64,000 nucleotides of DNA from Cryptomeria japonica (lineage: Eukaryota > Streptophyta > Pinopsida > Cupressales > Cupressaceae), in assembly GCF_030272615.1 (NCBI RefSeq), contig NC_081407.1, positions 380,269,179-380,333,178 of the forward strand. Reading direction: 5' to 3'. A program made the position numbers and the translations under genes. The notes under the pieces were generated by a model. The model worked only from the letters and a program-made list of their open reading frames with translations. It was not told where the DNA came from and did not search any database. Positions 12,061 through 23,713 of the stretch are shown one piece after another. How positions within the stretch are numbered: position 1 is the first letter of the stretch; each line of letters begins with the position of its first letter.

Positions 12061-12184
12061 TTGTTGGATAAGGCTTAGTCGGAAATTTTGAAATTAGTCA
12101 AGCTCTGGTAGGATAAATAGTATTTATTCATTCTTTTGTTCTGAACCAAATTCTTTCTATTATTTCACCGGTCTTTGGCATTGA

Positions 12185-12198
12185 TGCCAAAGGGGGAG
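12185..12198 (+). other. Upstream polypurine tract copy
   Basis: TGCCAAAGGGGGAG, preceded by GGCATTGA. The same text recurs at 12344. Multiple PPT copies before the 3' LTR are a known Sirevirus hallmark. Confidence 0.7.
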
Positions 12199-12343
12199 TG
12201 TATATATGTGAAAAATATTAGAAAATATCAGACAAAAACATATGGGAAGGATATCAAAAGGAGTGTATTGCTCAGGGGGAGCATATGTCATTTTTTAGTT
12301 GGACTGACAGGGAATCCATTTTTCACATGAGTGTTCCCATCAA

Positions 12344-12359
12344 TGCCAAAGGGGGAGAT
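12344..12359 (+). other. Polypurine tract next to the 3' LTR
   Basis: TGCCAAAGGGGGAGAT lies directly before the inferred LTR start. It is the likely plus-strand primer of the Sirevirus-like element. Confidence 0.75.
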
Positions 12360-13223
12360 TTTTGCCAATTGACACTCATTGGATTCATTTTGTTGTCATT
12401 TATGGGAACAAGATTAGAAGATTAGATGGTTACAACCAGCATCGGCATCCGACACTTCAAGGAAGCTGACATCAAGGAAGCTTTATTTGAAAAATCATTT
12501 TGTAATTGTTGTATAAGGATGACATTATATATGTTTTTGTATTGTAAGACAACATAAGGCATATTGTTTGTAAAGGGTATATAGGTCAGTTTGTTAGGTC
12601 ATTATGATATGATAGATGAATGATAAGATAAAATATGTGGATGATATTGTGGATTATCAATAATAAGATTATGGAATGCGAAGATCATTTGTATGTGAAT
12701 GTTGTATCATGCAATGATATGTAGATGTTTGTAAGACATTCTTGGAGGGAAGGAGATACCGGTAGAAGTGTTCAGGGTTTATGAACTGGTACAAGGCAGA
12801 GCTATAACCGGAACTCTTTTTGGCATAAGAGATGCATTTTGTGAGTTCATTTTCATTGTTTTACTTCAGCATAAGCTTGTAGTCAGTGAGACTCTTTAGT
12901 GACGAGCAGTGTGCTCTAGGCAGTGTGCCTTCCTACATGTGCAGGCCCCCTCTTTATGTAATATCTTTCATATGGCCAGTGATTGATATTATGGGTCACA
13001 AATCCCGCCATGGTTTTTCCTTTTTGAGGTTTTCCACGTATAAATTTTGTGTGTTATGGTGTTCATTCATGTGGATGGTTTATTTGCTTCAAGTTACATG
13101 TTTATTCATTTACCATTTTATGTGTTTATGTTATAAAAGAATAAAATCTCATCTTACCAGTAGAACACTGATTCACCACCCCCCCCCCCCCCCCCCCGAA
13201 CTCAGTGTTCTTGGATCCCAACA
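12360..13223 (+). repeat. 3' LTR of the Sirevirus-like Copia element
   Basis: About 864 bp from the PPT to GGATCCCAACA. The start reads TTTTGCCAATTGAC where a TG start is expected, probably a substitution. The end has the Sirevirus-style arrangement: a short inverted repeat around a C tract, then GGATCCCAACA. The partner 5' LTR is not in the window, so the boundaries rest on the PPT and the end motif. Confidence 0.65.
13162..13211 (+). repeat. Inverted repeat around a C tract at the LTR end
   Basis: Arms AGAACACTGA (13162-13171) and TCAGTGTTCT (13202-13211) are perfectly complementary. They enclose about 30 bases that are mostly C. The hairpin sits about 12 bases from the LTR end, in the U5 region. 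Confidence 0.8.
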
Positions 13224-14652
13224 CTTTCATTGTCTATGCTTTGGATCTGCTCCATGAAAACTTGATGGAAATTGTACTTCTTGAAAAATTGCTCTCTTTG
13301 TCACTTAGGTGCTTGATATTTGGACTATCTTGTCTCTATCATGCACTAAAGGCATTGTCGTTTGCTCTTGAGGATTGATGATTCTGTGACACTTGACTAC
13401 ACTCTTATTATTGTAGATGTTTCTTTGGCATATATTTTCTATGTGTCACTTTTGTGAAAGTTTTAAACTATCCTTTTGACTGTGATGTTACCAATGAATG
13501 TTCTTGATGTTTTCACTGCTCTTTTCTATATAGACTTCTTATGACAGTGCCCTTTTCACTATTTGTTTGCAATAAGTCCGAAAATGATTTGTTGTTGATG
13601 ATGAATGCTATATATATTTTTGTCTAGAAAGGACTGACACAAAAAGATGCCTCTCATCTACTATTCTGAATATTAATGGCACTGCACTCTTATGTCAGGC
13701 TGCCTGTTCTTGATGTCTTTTACCTTGTTGATGTATGGTGACTGCTATTGAACACAACTGATTGAGATTCTACTATCAAGTTTACATTATGCATGCAACT
13801 ATTTTCTGATTACTCCAGGTGAATAAGACTGAGATTGCTTTGATCTTTTTCATTGGATACTACATCATGCTTGACACTTAAAGGGATCGTGTCTTTCAAA
13901 CATATATTATCTTTTCACTATTAATGTAGACTGTTGCTTTGGCTACTTTCATTTGTTATGATAGCCACTTGATTATTGTATTCTTACTTGTCTCGTATCA
14001 TTTTCTTAGATTTTGATCCTTCACTATCCCCTCTGAGGTGACACCATGCCCAGATAGATTTGAGACTGTCAATGTGTATTGTGAATACAAATTATTGTTG
14101 CAATGCTCACCATTGTTTGTGTACCTCTTATTCATGCATTATAAAATTGATTTTCCCATTGTTGTATATGTTAACTCTTTGAAGAACTATACTAAAAATT
14201 TCCATGATCTTTGATGGCTTTGCTTTGAAGCTTGGTGTAAGGCTAGCTTTTATCATTTGACTATCCTCAAGGCATGATCATTGAATGTATCTTGTTGTAA
14301 CTTTCATCTCAGCTCTAGCTTGTGTATGCTTATTGTGACTTTTTACAATGTGACTTTTGTTCTTACATGAGTTCTGGGACTTGCAGTGAGGTTTTCCAAT
14401 GCATTGATAACTACTCATATATGCTTTTATTGTTATTTGAGTTGGACAATGACTATACATCTCTATACAAGACTATACATTGACGGAAAATATGTTGCTC
14501 ACTATATAATTACCATGACAAGAGTATTCCTTGAGCCAATAAAATTATGAGCTGACGGTGTAAGATACCATGCTAATGAATGTTTAGGTTCTATATTTCT
14601 CCATCTTCATTCATTCAAGTTGTAAGATTGTGGCCCCTCTGCAGCTATTAAT
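13224..14652. other. AT-rich flank without a recognised gene
   Basis: No frame with family features on either strand. The text is T-rich on the + strand and may be a decayed repeat. Near 14618-14634 a 17-base piece of the following 364-bp unit appears out of register. Confidence 0.4.
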
Positions 14653-15744
14653 CTATTAAAAAAAAAAAGTTGTAAGATTGTGTACTTGTCCTTTGATTGA
14701 GACTAAAGCAACTTATCATATGGGCACCTCTATTTCTAAAGCTCTTTATGACACTTTACTGTACTCCTTTCACTGAGTTGATCCATGTCTGCAATTTTGT
14801 TTCTTTGATTGCCACTATATTGCAATGAAATGATACTACTTATGTGAAAACAAGATTGTCCTTTGGTTCATGATTTCTCCTGATGTTGTCTCTTGATATC
14901 ATGCTAAGGCACTTGAACTTATCTAAAGTAGCATGTTGGGCCCAACCCTTGTGGGAGCCACATTTTACCCCACATGTTGTAATTTGGTGAACAACAACAT
15001 TACTTTTCCTATATCTATTAAAAAAAAAAAAGTTGTAAGATTGTGTACTTGTCCTTTGATTGAGACTAAAGCAACTTATCATATGGGCACCTCTATTTCT
15101 AATGCTCTTTATGACACTTTACTGTCCTCCTTTCACTGAGTTGATCTATGTCTGCAATTTTGTTTCTTTGATTGCCACTATATTGCAATGAAATGATACT
15201 ACTTATGTGAAAACAAGATTGTCCTTTGGGTTCATGATTTCTCCTGATGTTGTCTCTTGATATCATGCTAAGGCACTTGAACTTATCTGAAGTAGCATGT
15301 TGGGCCCAACCCTTGTGGGAGCCACATTTTACCCCACATGTTGTAATTTGGTGAACAACAACATTACTTTTCCTATATCTATTAAAAAAAAAAAAGTTGT
15401 AAGATTGTGTACTTGTCCTTTGATTGAGACTAAAGCAACTTATCATATGGGCACCTCTATTTCTAATGCTCTTTATGACACTTTACTGTACTCCTTTCAC
15501 TAAGTTGATCTATGTCTGCAATTTTGTTTCTTTGATTGCCACTATATTGCAATGAAATGATACTACTTATGTGAAAACAAGATTGTCCTTTGGGTTCATG
15601 ATTTCTCCTGATGTTGTCTCTTGATATCATGCTAAGGCACTTGAACTTATCTAAAGTAGCATGTTGGGCCCAACCCTTGTGGGAGCCACATTTTACCCCA
15701 CATGTTGTAATTTGGTGAACAACAACATTACTTTTCCTATATCT
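14653..15744. repeat. Three tandem copies of a 364-bp unit
   Basis: Units begin at about 14653, 15017 and 15381, each opening with an A(10-12) run followed by GTTGTAAGATTGTG. Spacing is 364 bases both times and the copies differ at only a few positions. Short open frames in the units are identical between copies because the DNA is, not through coding constraint. The array ends near 15744, where a new sequence follows CCTATATCTA. Confidence 0.9.
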
Positions 15745-16322
15745 ACACATAAGGCAAATAAGTTAGATAAAAACATTGCATATCTGATTTACATGTTGAG
15801 CTAGTTGTTGTGATGCACACGAGGTTGAAATGTATGCTTGTAGGTGCATATGCAGGTAATGGATGATGGCCCTTCATTTCTCTAACACTTATTTACTGAA
15901 TTGTAGGTACTTACAGCAGCGAGGAAGTAACCAATTGATTGTGAGCTAGTCAAGGGTTGCAAATGACACCCAGAAACAGAGAAAAGACTTGTCATTCAGG
16001 CAATGACAAGTCACCCTCCATTTTCTGCATTCACTTTATTTTTTGCATTTTCAATTATATAGTTTGCCCCTTATTTGCACCATAGAGGCTAGTCTGACAG
16101 CTTGTGTGAGACATTGTACATTTATGTCAATAAAGATTACTTCTTCTTCAGAAATTGTGTACTCTTTTTATCTCATATGCATCTGCATAATGAAATATGA
16201 GTGTGTAATCTTCCTTATTTTCTTTGAAACATTAATGAATGCAATATAGTAGAATAAATATGAACCTTTTGTATGCTCAAAATACTAAAGCTCTATCTGA
16301 TTGAACTTGCTAGTGAAAATAG
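15745..16322. other. Intergenic stretch, no gene seen
   Basis: No coding features. An AATAAA-type signal occurs at about 16129 (TCAATAAAGA) with AT-rich text after it, so a decayed transcript end is possible. Confidence 0.35.
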
Positions 16323-17500
16323 GTAACAATTTTAATTAAAAATTCCCCTTTTCTGTCACTTGCATTCTCCTACATTTTCCATTAACCTCCTAATAATTCT
16401 TCTAGAACCTCTCAAATCTCCCTTAACTAGCCTAAATTCCTCTAGTCATGTCACGTCCCTAAATATAGGGGAGTCACTTCTCCAAATTTGGGGAAAGTCT
16501 TCAAAATGTGTTGAAGACTTTACCTTTTTAAACAAAATAACTTGTTGAGTCGTCCAAACTTGTAAGGCTCTTACAAAAGCCTTGAAGGTTATCTACCTTC
16601 CAACAAGTTAACCTCCAAAGTCTTAAAAGAGCATTAAATGCCTCTTACAAGACATCACCCTAGCCCATGATGGTTGTCCCTTTGGCCATCTTCCAACTTT
16701 GCACAAGAGTTTAACTCTTGGACAATAGCCTTCACTCTTGGACAATAGCTTTATCCAATGGCTTATCCTCTTAAGGTTAACCCTCAAAGCTTAATAATCA
16801 TCTAATGCTTACTTAACATATTCTCAAGCCTCCTCATCATGACACTTGTCAACATAAGATTGGGTTGAAAATATCACATGGATTGATAAATTTCAATCCT
16901 AACCCTTCTCAAGCCAATTCAATCTTGGAAATCCATTTGACCAATTCCACTATAAATAGAGCCCATTTCTTCAATCCAATCCTCCAAGTTTTGTGCATCT
17001 ACACTATAGTCACATAACATTTAGCATTTTAGCGTCTCTTTGAATGTAGTAATTAGATCATTTAGTAGCATCATAACTTAGATTTATCATGTTTTGCATG
17101 TCATGTTAGTAATATACCATTTTAGTTTCATTTCCATGCTAGCCTAATATCATCTTAATATATCATTTTCATGCTAGTTTAGCTTCATATCAATCTTATC
17201 ATCTTGCACCATCTCCATATCATAGTTTCATATCCATATCAAAATCACCACTATGATCTTAGTTGCATTCATTTAAATCTTAGGTCATACACTATCTCTC
17301 GTTCTTTGAGTAGTCATCCTAAGATAAAGTGCTCTTCCAAGCTGAGAGCCACCTTGAATCCAAAGGATCCTTGGAGATAGAGGACAATGAGACAATTTTG
17401 AGAGTTTTTGATTCACTAACTTATTTTGTTGATTCTAATCTCTAACGCAATGTTTCATTGGTGTGTTTGTGTTGTTTGTGTCTCTCTTGCAGGTACCACA
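16323..17500 (+). repeat. Old LTR of the Tat-like Gypsy family, + orientation
   Basis: This text matches, in reverse orientation, the LTR at 47772-49270. Shared landmarks in order are TTTTAATTAAAA, a CACTTGCATTCTCCTACAT string, TCTAGAA, CACGTCCCTAAATAT versus CACATCCCTAAACA, AGTCACTTCTC, and the promoter ACTATAAATAGAGCCC. The start is truncated and similarity beyond the TATA box is weak. The end near TACCACA (17500) is a guess. Confidence 0.65.
16950..16963 (+). promoter_or_regulatory. TATA box of the old Tat-type LTR
   Basis: CTATAAATAGAGCCC occurs here and again, on the - strand, at 48355-48368 in the related LTR. Conservation between diverged copies supports a promoter role. Confidence 0.65.
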
Positions 17501-17519
17501 ATCTGAGCATATAGTATAT

Positions 17520-17640
17520 ATTTAAATATATACATACATACATACATTCATACATATACATCTATATATACATGCATACATATACATACATGCATACATA
17601 TATATATGTATGCATGTATATATTTGCATATGTATATATG
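17520..17640. repeat. TACA/TGCA microsatellite with a 34-bp palindrome
   Basis: TACATACA-type tetranucleotide repeats mixed with TATA. Positions 17586-17619 form a perfect palindrome (half-site ATACATGCATACATATA), able to form a hairpin or cruciform. Confidence 0.85.
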
Positions 17641-17779
17641 TAGATAGAGTTAATGCATAACTAGTATAATCAATATTACTTGTGATTAAAGCATAAATAT
17701 GTTTTTTAATAACAAAAATGTAAACATGCATGATCTAGAAGGCTTAGGATTGCAATGAAACATGCAAAGTGTGTCATGA

Positions 17780-17849
17780 ACATACATACATACATACATT
17801 CATACATACATACATGCATGCATGCATGCATAAATTCATGCATACACAC

Positions 17850-17880
<31 letters not shown>

Positions 17881-17882
17881 GG
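17780..17882. repeat. Second TACA/TGCA microsatellite
   Basis: Runs of CATA, four TGCA units near 17815-17831 and a CACACA step. Open frames across it on both strands (His/Tyr- or Met/Cys-rich) are repeat artefacts. Confidence 0.9.
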
Positions 17883-18429
17883 TCTACTGTATATATACAC
17901 TGCCCTAGGGGCTTTGATCGAGAAAAGGTGTGTGCAATGGTGTTGAATCGATAGATATAATTAGATATATTCATGGTTGTATGAGAGAGAGATCATACAT
18001 ACATATGTATGTTTACTCAATGAATATAATTAGAGGTTTTAGATGAAAACCACAAAATTGTATATTTATGTAATACTATAATGTAACTGACAGTGTTTCA
18101 CAAATATATACAAACAAATTCATATAATCATGGGTTTTACTTTTTAAGTTGTTTGGATTAAATATTTTAGCCATTATTACATATTCAATTATATTGTATA
18201 TATCTACATAAATATAAATCTACGTGTCCGAGACATATTCCTAAAACCTAGTCACATATATATTCAACGAAAGTTTAATATAAATGGGGATTTGAAGAAA
18301 AAACCACATCATAGATAATTTATTTGATAGTTTGTGTAATTATCTCACTATATAAAGGCATAGAGTACATGGAAATAAAACCTATACATTATATTTGGAA
18401 TCAGTGGGGTTATGAAATAGCTATTTAAA

Positions 18430-18910
18430 AAAGTAATTATTTCACAGTCGATGAAATTATTTCATATAATTTAATGAAATCCTACATGAAATCCATACAA
18501 TGATGTGAAATTGACAAGATAAGTGGAGGAAAATAGATTAACCCATATCATTGTCTATAAATTATAAGGAGAAATGAAGGGTCAAAGTTTCTTGAAACCT
18601 AGAGAGAATGCATGATGTGTATTCCTGAAGTCAGTCAAAAAATTGGGACAATAACCATATACACAAATAAAACTATAATTATTTCACACGCATTAAAAAA
18701 AAATTATAACATAATGAAACCCTACATGACATCCATATAGTGATACAAAATTGACAAAATAAGTGGAATAAAACAAATTAAATCATATCGTTGTTTACAA
18801 AAATGTAAGGAGAAATGATGGGTCGATGTTTTCTAAAACTTGAAGAGCATGCATGATGTGTAATCTTGAAACCGGTCAAAAAATTGGGACAGTAATCATA
18901 TACTTGAAAA
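18430..18910. repeat. Diverged tandem duplication of a 240-bp unit
   Basis: The string CCTACATGA followed by ATCCATA starts at 18481 and again at 18721. The rest of the unit also matches: AAATTGACAA, GGAGAAATGA, GCATGATGTGTA and GTCAAAAAATTGGGACA. A partial third copy (TTATTTCACAGTC then GAAACCCT) appears at about 23090-23160, on the far side of the LTR insertion. Confidence 0.8.
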
Positions 18911-18937
18911 ATTTCATGATTATAAATCAAGGATTCA

Positions 18938-21900
18938 TGTAATGACCCTCTTGTTGTTCTGTTTTTTCTTCTCGATGTGGTTTTGGCTTTGAGCCTATGT
19001 TTGTGTCATTCTCTCTTGGGTGTTAACCTTTTTGTGGTGCTATGTTATTATTCTGGATGTTGTATTTGATTTCAGTGTAAGGGCTTGAGTGCCTAGCTTA
19101 TTCCTTGATTGGATATATGTTTTTTGTTTGTGTTGGGCCAGTGATGTTCTAGATTGCTTCATGGTGATCATGATTGTGCTACTGCTTTGGGATGTGTTCT
19201 TACTTCTTGTGTCTAGTTGTGAGGAGAATTGTGCTATTGCTTGCTTCTTATCTGATTTGAGTACTAGATTTGTTGTGGGTTGTTACCATAGTAATGTTGC
19301 TTTAATATCAATGCACATTTGATTAATAACTAGAATGTGACAAGTGATGTTAATTTGGTTGGTTGATTTAAAAGTAATAAATTATATTTTATGTTATTGC
19401 ATTTATTTTAAGAGATTAAATGTTTAAAATTATATTCAGTTTGGTGATGCTATATTGATGTGATGAGATATCATGTTACTAACAATGTTATTATCCGACC
19501 TTGATCAAGGAATGTTAATGATGCTTTCAATTATATTATATTATATTATATATATTTGTGCACAAGTGTTTGTATGTTTTTGTTGGTACAAGATAGAGCA
19601 TCGACTCCACCTAGCTCCATAGGTCTAAGCGTGGTCATATCCCTAACAGTGGTTATAGGAGATATAACACTGGCGATTAATGTTACCCAGCCATAACCAT
19701 CATTCCTAATTTGGATGATTTTCCTGAATTTTATTTAATTATACCTCTAGTTACTAGTTTGGTAATGTTTGGTTACCCCAATGCATATTTATGAAAGAAT
19801 AGTTAAGATTGTTTGTACATAGTCGGTCACATGTAAATTGTCGTTGTTATAGTGCATATATTAATGTTATTTAAATAATATAGTGATAATTTAATATTTA
19901 GTTGTATAATGTGGCTTATATTATTCGATTTAATGTGGATTGAATGATTTTCTATTTGGTGCTATTTTGGGAGTAATGGATTTATTTGTCCAATTTGATT
20001 TTTAATATTTTTATATTTTTGCTCAAAAGTGAGTTTATATTGTTTTATTTTCAAATCTGGAGCTCTCAAACCCTACAATGAGGATATTGATTTGTTGATT
20101 GGGAGGGAATTTCTTGGAGGAATTTTGTAGGGAGGAGCTCTTTGGATTCATTAGGGTGAACTCTTTATGCTACCCGATTTTTGTGCTATCTCTTGGTGAA
20201 TTTGATTTTCTTTTCAATTTTAAAGTTTTATCAAACTTGAAGGAATGTTCTTGAATTTCTCTCTTGATTCTCAATGGAATTGTCCGATTCTTGTTTCTAA
20301 TAGTTAGCTATTGGATTTAGAAGCTTTCTCCAATTAGAATTTGGACTTTTAGTAAAGAATTGAATTTGTATGAATTTGATTTTGAAATCATGGTTTCACA
20401 AAAGGAAATGTTACCCATTTTTTATTGGATGCCCATATTTTAGATTTTATTGCATAAATGAGATTTTGTTCACCTGTGGACCAATGGGTTTTTCCTAATT
20501 TTTTATTGGATAAGTTATAAAATTTAAGCTTTTTGGAGGTTTACCTATAGTGGATGGCCTCCATAATTGGTTTTTTGGTCATTTTGGGCTTTTTTTATTA
20601 AAATGTGAATTTGGTGTTTCTAATGTGAATTTGGTGTTTATAATGTGAAATTATTGAGTGGCATAATAGTATTATATATGCAAATTTGATTGTTGGATTG
20701 ATTCAGATCCATTTGCTTGGCTTTAGGGCCAATTGAGTATGTTTTGGATGCATGTTGATATGTCAATGCATATGGTGTTTATTTGATGAATTTTGGATAT
20801 GTTGGGCTCAACTGTTGTTGCATTTGGATTTTTGTGTTGGTATTTTATCATGAGTTTCATGTTTTGGTTTACTTGAGCCTAGGGTAGGTAATAGGGCCAA
20901 TGATGGGAGTGGTGTTCAATTGGGGCAAGGGTATAAAGGGACTGTCAGGGTAACTCATTGGATATTTTTTAATCAAGCAAAAACTAATGACTCATTAATA
21001 AAATAAACCAAGATATAATGGATGCCCCTCTCATGGTCTTGCGTACTCGTATAGACTAAGGATGAGTTGGGAAGGCTTGATCGTCCGTGAAAATTGATCT
21101 GACATGATTGAGTCTCCTCGTTCATATGAGAGGTCTACTTGATTATGTGTAAGCCATCACTTTGAGCTATGTGATGACACTCCCCACTCTTGTTTCCTAT
21201 GTACCTATCCATGTAGTTATGATTAGAACCCGAAAGAGGATTTTCCTTCCATGTGATTGTGCTTATTGATGGATTCTAGAGGTATCCATATTTGATTACC
21301 ATTTGGTCTTGTGACCCCTTTGGGTGATTGGTTTGCGAGATTGGATTATAATTGATATTTTGGTGTTGATGCTCTTTGTTGAGTTCTTTCATACTTATTT
21401 TTCATATGGATTGCATTGATGATTATTCCTCTCCCTCTTTCATTTATCGATGTGACTTTATGTTCTTGGATGATCATTTTGATCATGTTAAGTGTTACTC
21501 CATGTTTTCTCTTGTGTGAGCCTATTTACTTCCCTTGCTTGAGTGTATGAATGTTTCAACTATGTGACTATCTCCATGATCATGGTGGGGTTGGAACCTA
21601 CAAGTTCCACATGGTCAGGTGGCATTGTCACCCACCATTGGGGACCAGAGAACTTGGATCATGTGCGATTGAAGAGTTCCTTCTCCTTCCTCAACAATTG
21701 TTCTTCTCTTTTCCTCTTTCTCTCTTTCCTTGCAAGTTGTAAGCTATGTAATTAGATATAATAATTATATTTATTGACGATTTGTATATGGAACACCACA
21801 AGAGGAGGTATATGTAATTTTAATATTTATGGTAGTGATTTGATGTATCTTTAGTGGACTTGTGTTGGAACTCGCTGCTAAGCATGATCTTGTATGCTTT

Positions 21901-23062
21901 TCATTTTATTGTTTATTATGATGTTATCATAGAAAAACTTATTTTTTTGCTTACAATGAATATAGATGTGATTTTTTTTCTATTTAATATCGAATTAGTC
22001 ATCTCCTAGTGTGGTCATGAGATGTTGACCAAGCCCTTGTTGGATTGAGCTCTCAGGAGCCAATTCGGGCTTAACTGGAACCAACTGGTGTGTGTTTCAT
22101 GATGTCCAATTGTATATTTTAGTAGTGTCAGACACCTAAGTATCCCTTGTGTTGTTTGTGGGTGATTTGGGTTGAGTAGTGGTGATATGAGTTCATGTGG
22201 ACTTCGCTTTGTCTTGGAGAAGTCATCTGGTGACCTGGTGTCTTGATACTTGACCCATTTTCTCATTGTTTTCCCATTTTCTCCTGATACTAGGATAGAA
22301 TGGTTATTCTTACTTTTCTGAGGAGTTTAGTGTTTCTAGGGTGCTAAATAGTTCATCCAAGAAGCTCACTAGTTTTAGACAAATGTACGTCTCGAGGACA
22401 TCAGTGCAAGATCAGTAGTTTGGAGGACACCAATGCAATTTTGGGACTCTAGCATTGCCTAAAGACACTAGAATGAGTAGAGGAAACTATAAAACCATGA
22501 TAGTGTTCTTATAGTGTGCTAGCATCTGGTGTTTCTATCTGGTTTTGTCTCAGGAGACTATACTTGTTCGTTAAGTTCAGAGTTGATTTTGGGGGCTAGA
22601 GATGTCAGTTTGACCCAGTTTTTTATGTGTTGCAAAGGTAGTGACATTAGGGAACCTTCTAAAGGGTCTTGAGTTTGTTTTAAGTGAGTTTGGATGGTGT
22701 CAAGGGTATCCATTTATATTTAGGGTTTCACTAGAGCCCATTCGTGACACCTAGGACCTAGCGATTTGTCCTATTTGATGAATCAAACTTGGTGACTTTG
22801 AGGATGGTCATGTATGATCCTAAAAACCTCTTATACCTTGTCCTAATTTTTTAGAGACCTTTCCTCTTGATCATTTTGAGTTTTGAGTGTTTTATCTTCT
22901 ACTTGTGCGCCGTTGGTTACTGATAAGATTAATGTTACCTTGAGGTGAGTGTTATACTTGTATTATTATGCATGATGAAACTTTGTTACTTCAACAAAAA
23001 TTTCCATGAAATTCTTGTGTAATTTTCTCTTATCCTTTAGGGTTTCTTGGTGGGGCATTATA
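18938..23062 (+). mobile_element. Solo-LTR-like element of 4.1 kb with target duplication
   Basis: The element starts TGTAATGACCC and ends GGGGCATTATA, near-perfect inverted termini of LTR type; the last dinucleotide is TA where CA is expected, a single C-to-T change. Identical five-base sequences attca flank it (18933-18937 and 23063-23067). No gag or pol reading frame and no internal repeat of the start sequence were found. A solo LTR or an internally emptied LTR element is the simplest reading. It sits inside the 240-bp repeat. Its orientation is assumed. Confidence 0.7.
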
Positions 23063-23300
23063 ATTCAGAATATAACTACATAGTGTTCTATTTATTTCAC
23101 AGTCTATGTAATGATTTCATAGTGTAAAGTGAAAGAAACCATTTGAATGAAACCCTCAACACCATGAAGTTAAATGCTGAAAAAAGATAGAAAACTACAA
23201 GTAGGAATGAATGTGAACTATTTATTGTTAACAACAAACTACAAAGAGGAAGGAAAATAAACCATCACTTACAACCTAGAGATCAAACAACATGTTATGG
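23063..23300. other. Flank between the solo LTR and the CACTA element
   Basis: A partial, diverged third copy of the 240-bp unit, then AT-rich text. The last three bases, TGG (23298-23300), are the left half of the CACTA target duplication. Confidence 0.55.
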
Positions 23301-23328
23301 CACTAATACATTTGGACTAGATTTCCGA
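23301..23328 (+). repeat. CACTA left terminal inverted repeat
   Basis: CACTAATACATTTGGACTAG, then ATTTCCGATG. It aligns with the reverse complement of 46043-46070 at about 22 of 28 positions by eye. Confidence 0.8.
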
Positions 23329-23640
23329 TGGAGAAGGTATATTGTGGCCAAATTAATTTTTTTGTTTTAAAAATGCCTGCATTTGTCGTAATTCCGATGA
23401 AAATTTCCCATTTGGTTTTGACGAAGAAGGCATTAGCAATGAGAATTTTCTTTTTTCCAAAAAAGTGCTCGAGTTCGTCATAATTCCGACAACAACGACT
23501 ATTACTTAAAAAAGAAGAAGAGGGGAATTCATTTGTGAATTTCAAATTTCCCGCATAGGCGTCTGTGGCGACTTCAACCCCCAAGAACATCAAACCCGTG
23601 TCGAAGGCATTTGTGGCATTGGTTGCAATCCTGCACATGA
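23329..23640. promoter_or_regulatory. Left subterminal repeat zone of the CACTA element
   Basis: Repeats of CGTAATTCCGATGAAA / CGTCATAATTCCGAC type occur near 23386-23400, 23476-23494 and nearby. Such subterminal words bind the TNPA-type protein in En/Spm. The open frame on the - strand across this zone is not a recognised protein and is treated as chance. Confidence 0.55.
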
Positions 23641-23713
23641 GGTAGATTCAAATTGCCCTAGTTTTTAATTTCATGTTGCAAAAAATATACATGTGGTGGT
23701 TAATTGCCCTAGT

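Noticed and set aside
14840-15750. Repeated short ORFs with the same protein
   Set aside because: Identity is due to the 364-bp DNA triplication; no domain and no codon signal.
17522-17974. Tyr/His/Cys-rich ORFs across microsatellites
   Set aside because: Products of TACA/TGTA repeats in all frames.
23303-23638. 111-codon - strand ORF at the CACTA left end
   Set aside because: It overlaps the terminal and subterminal repeats and has no family features.
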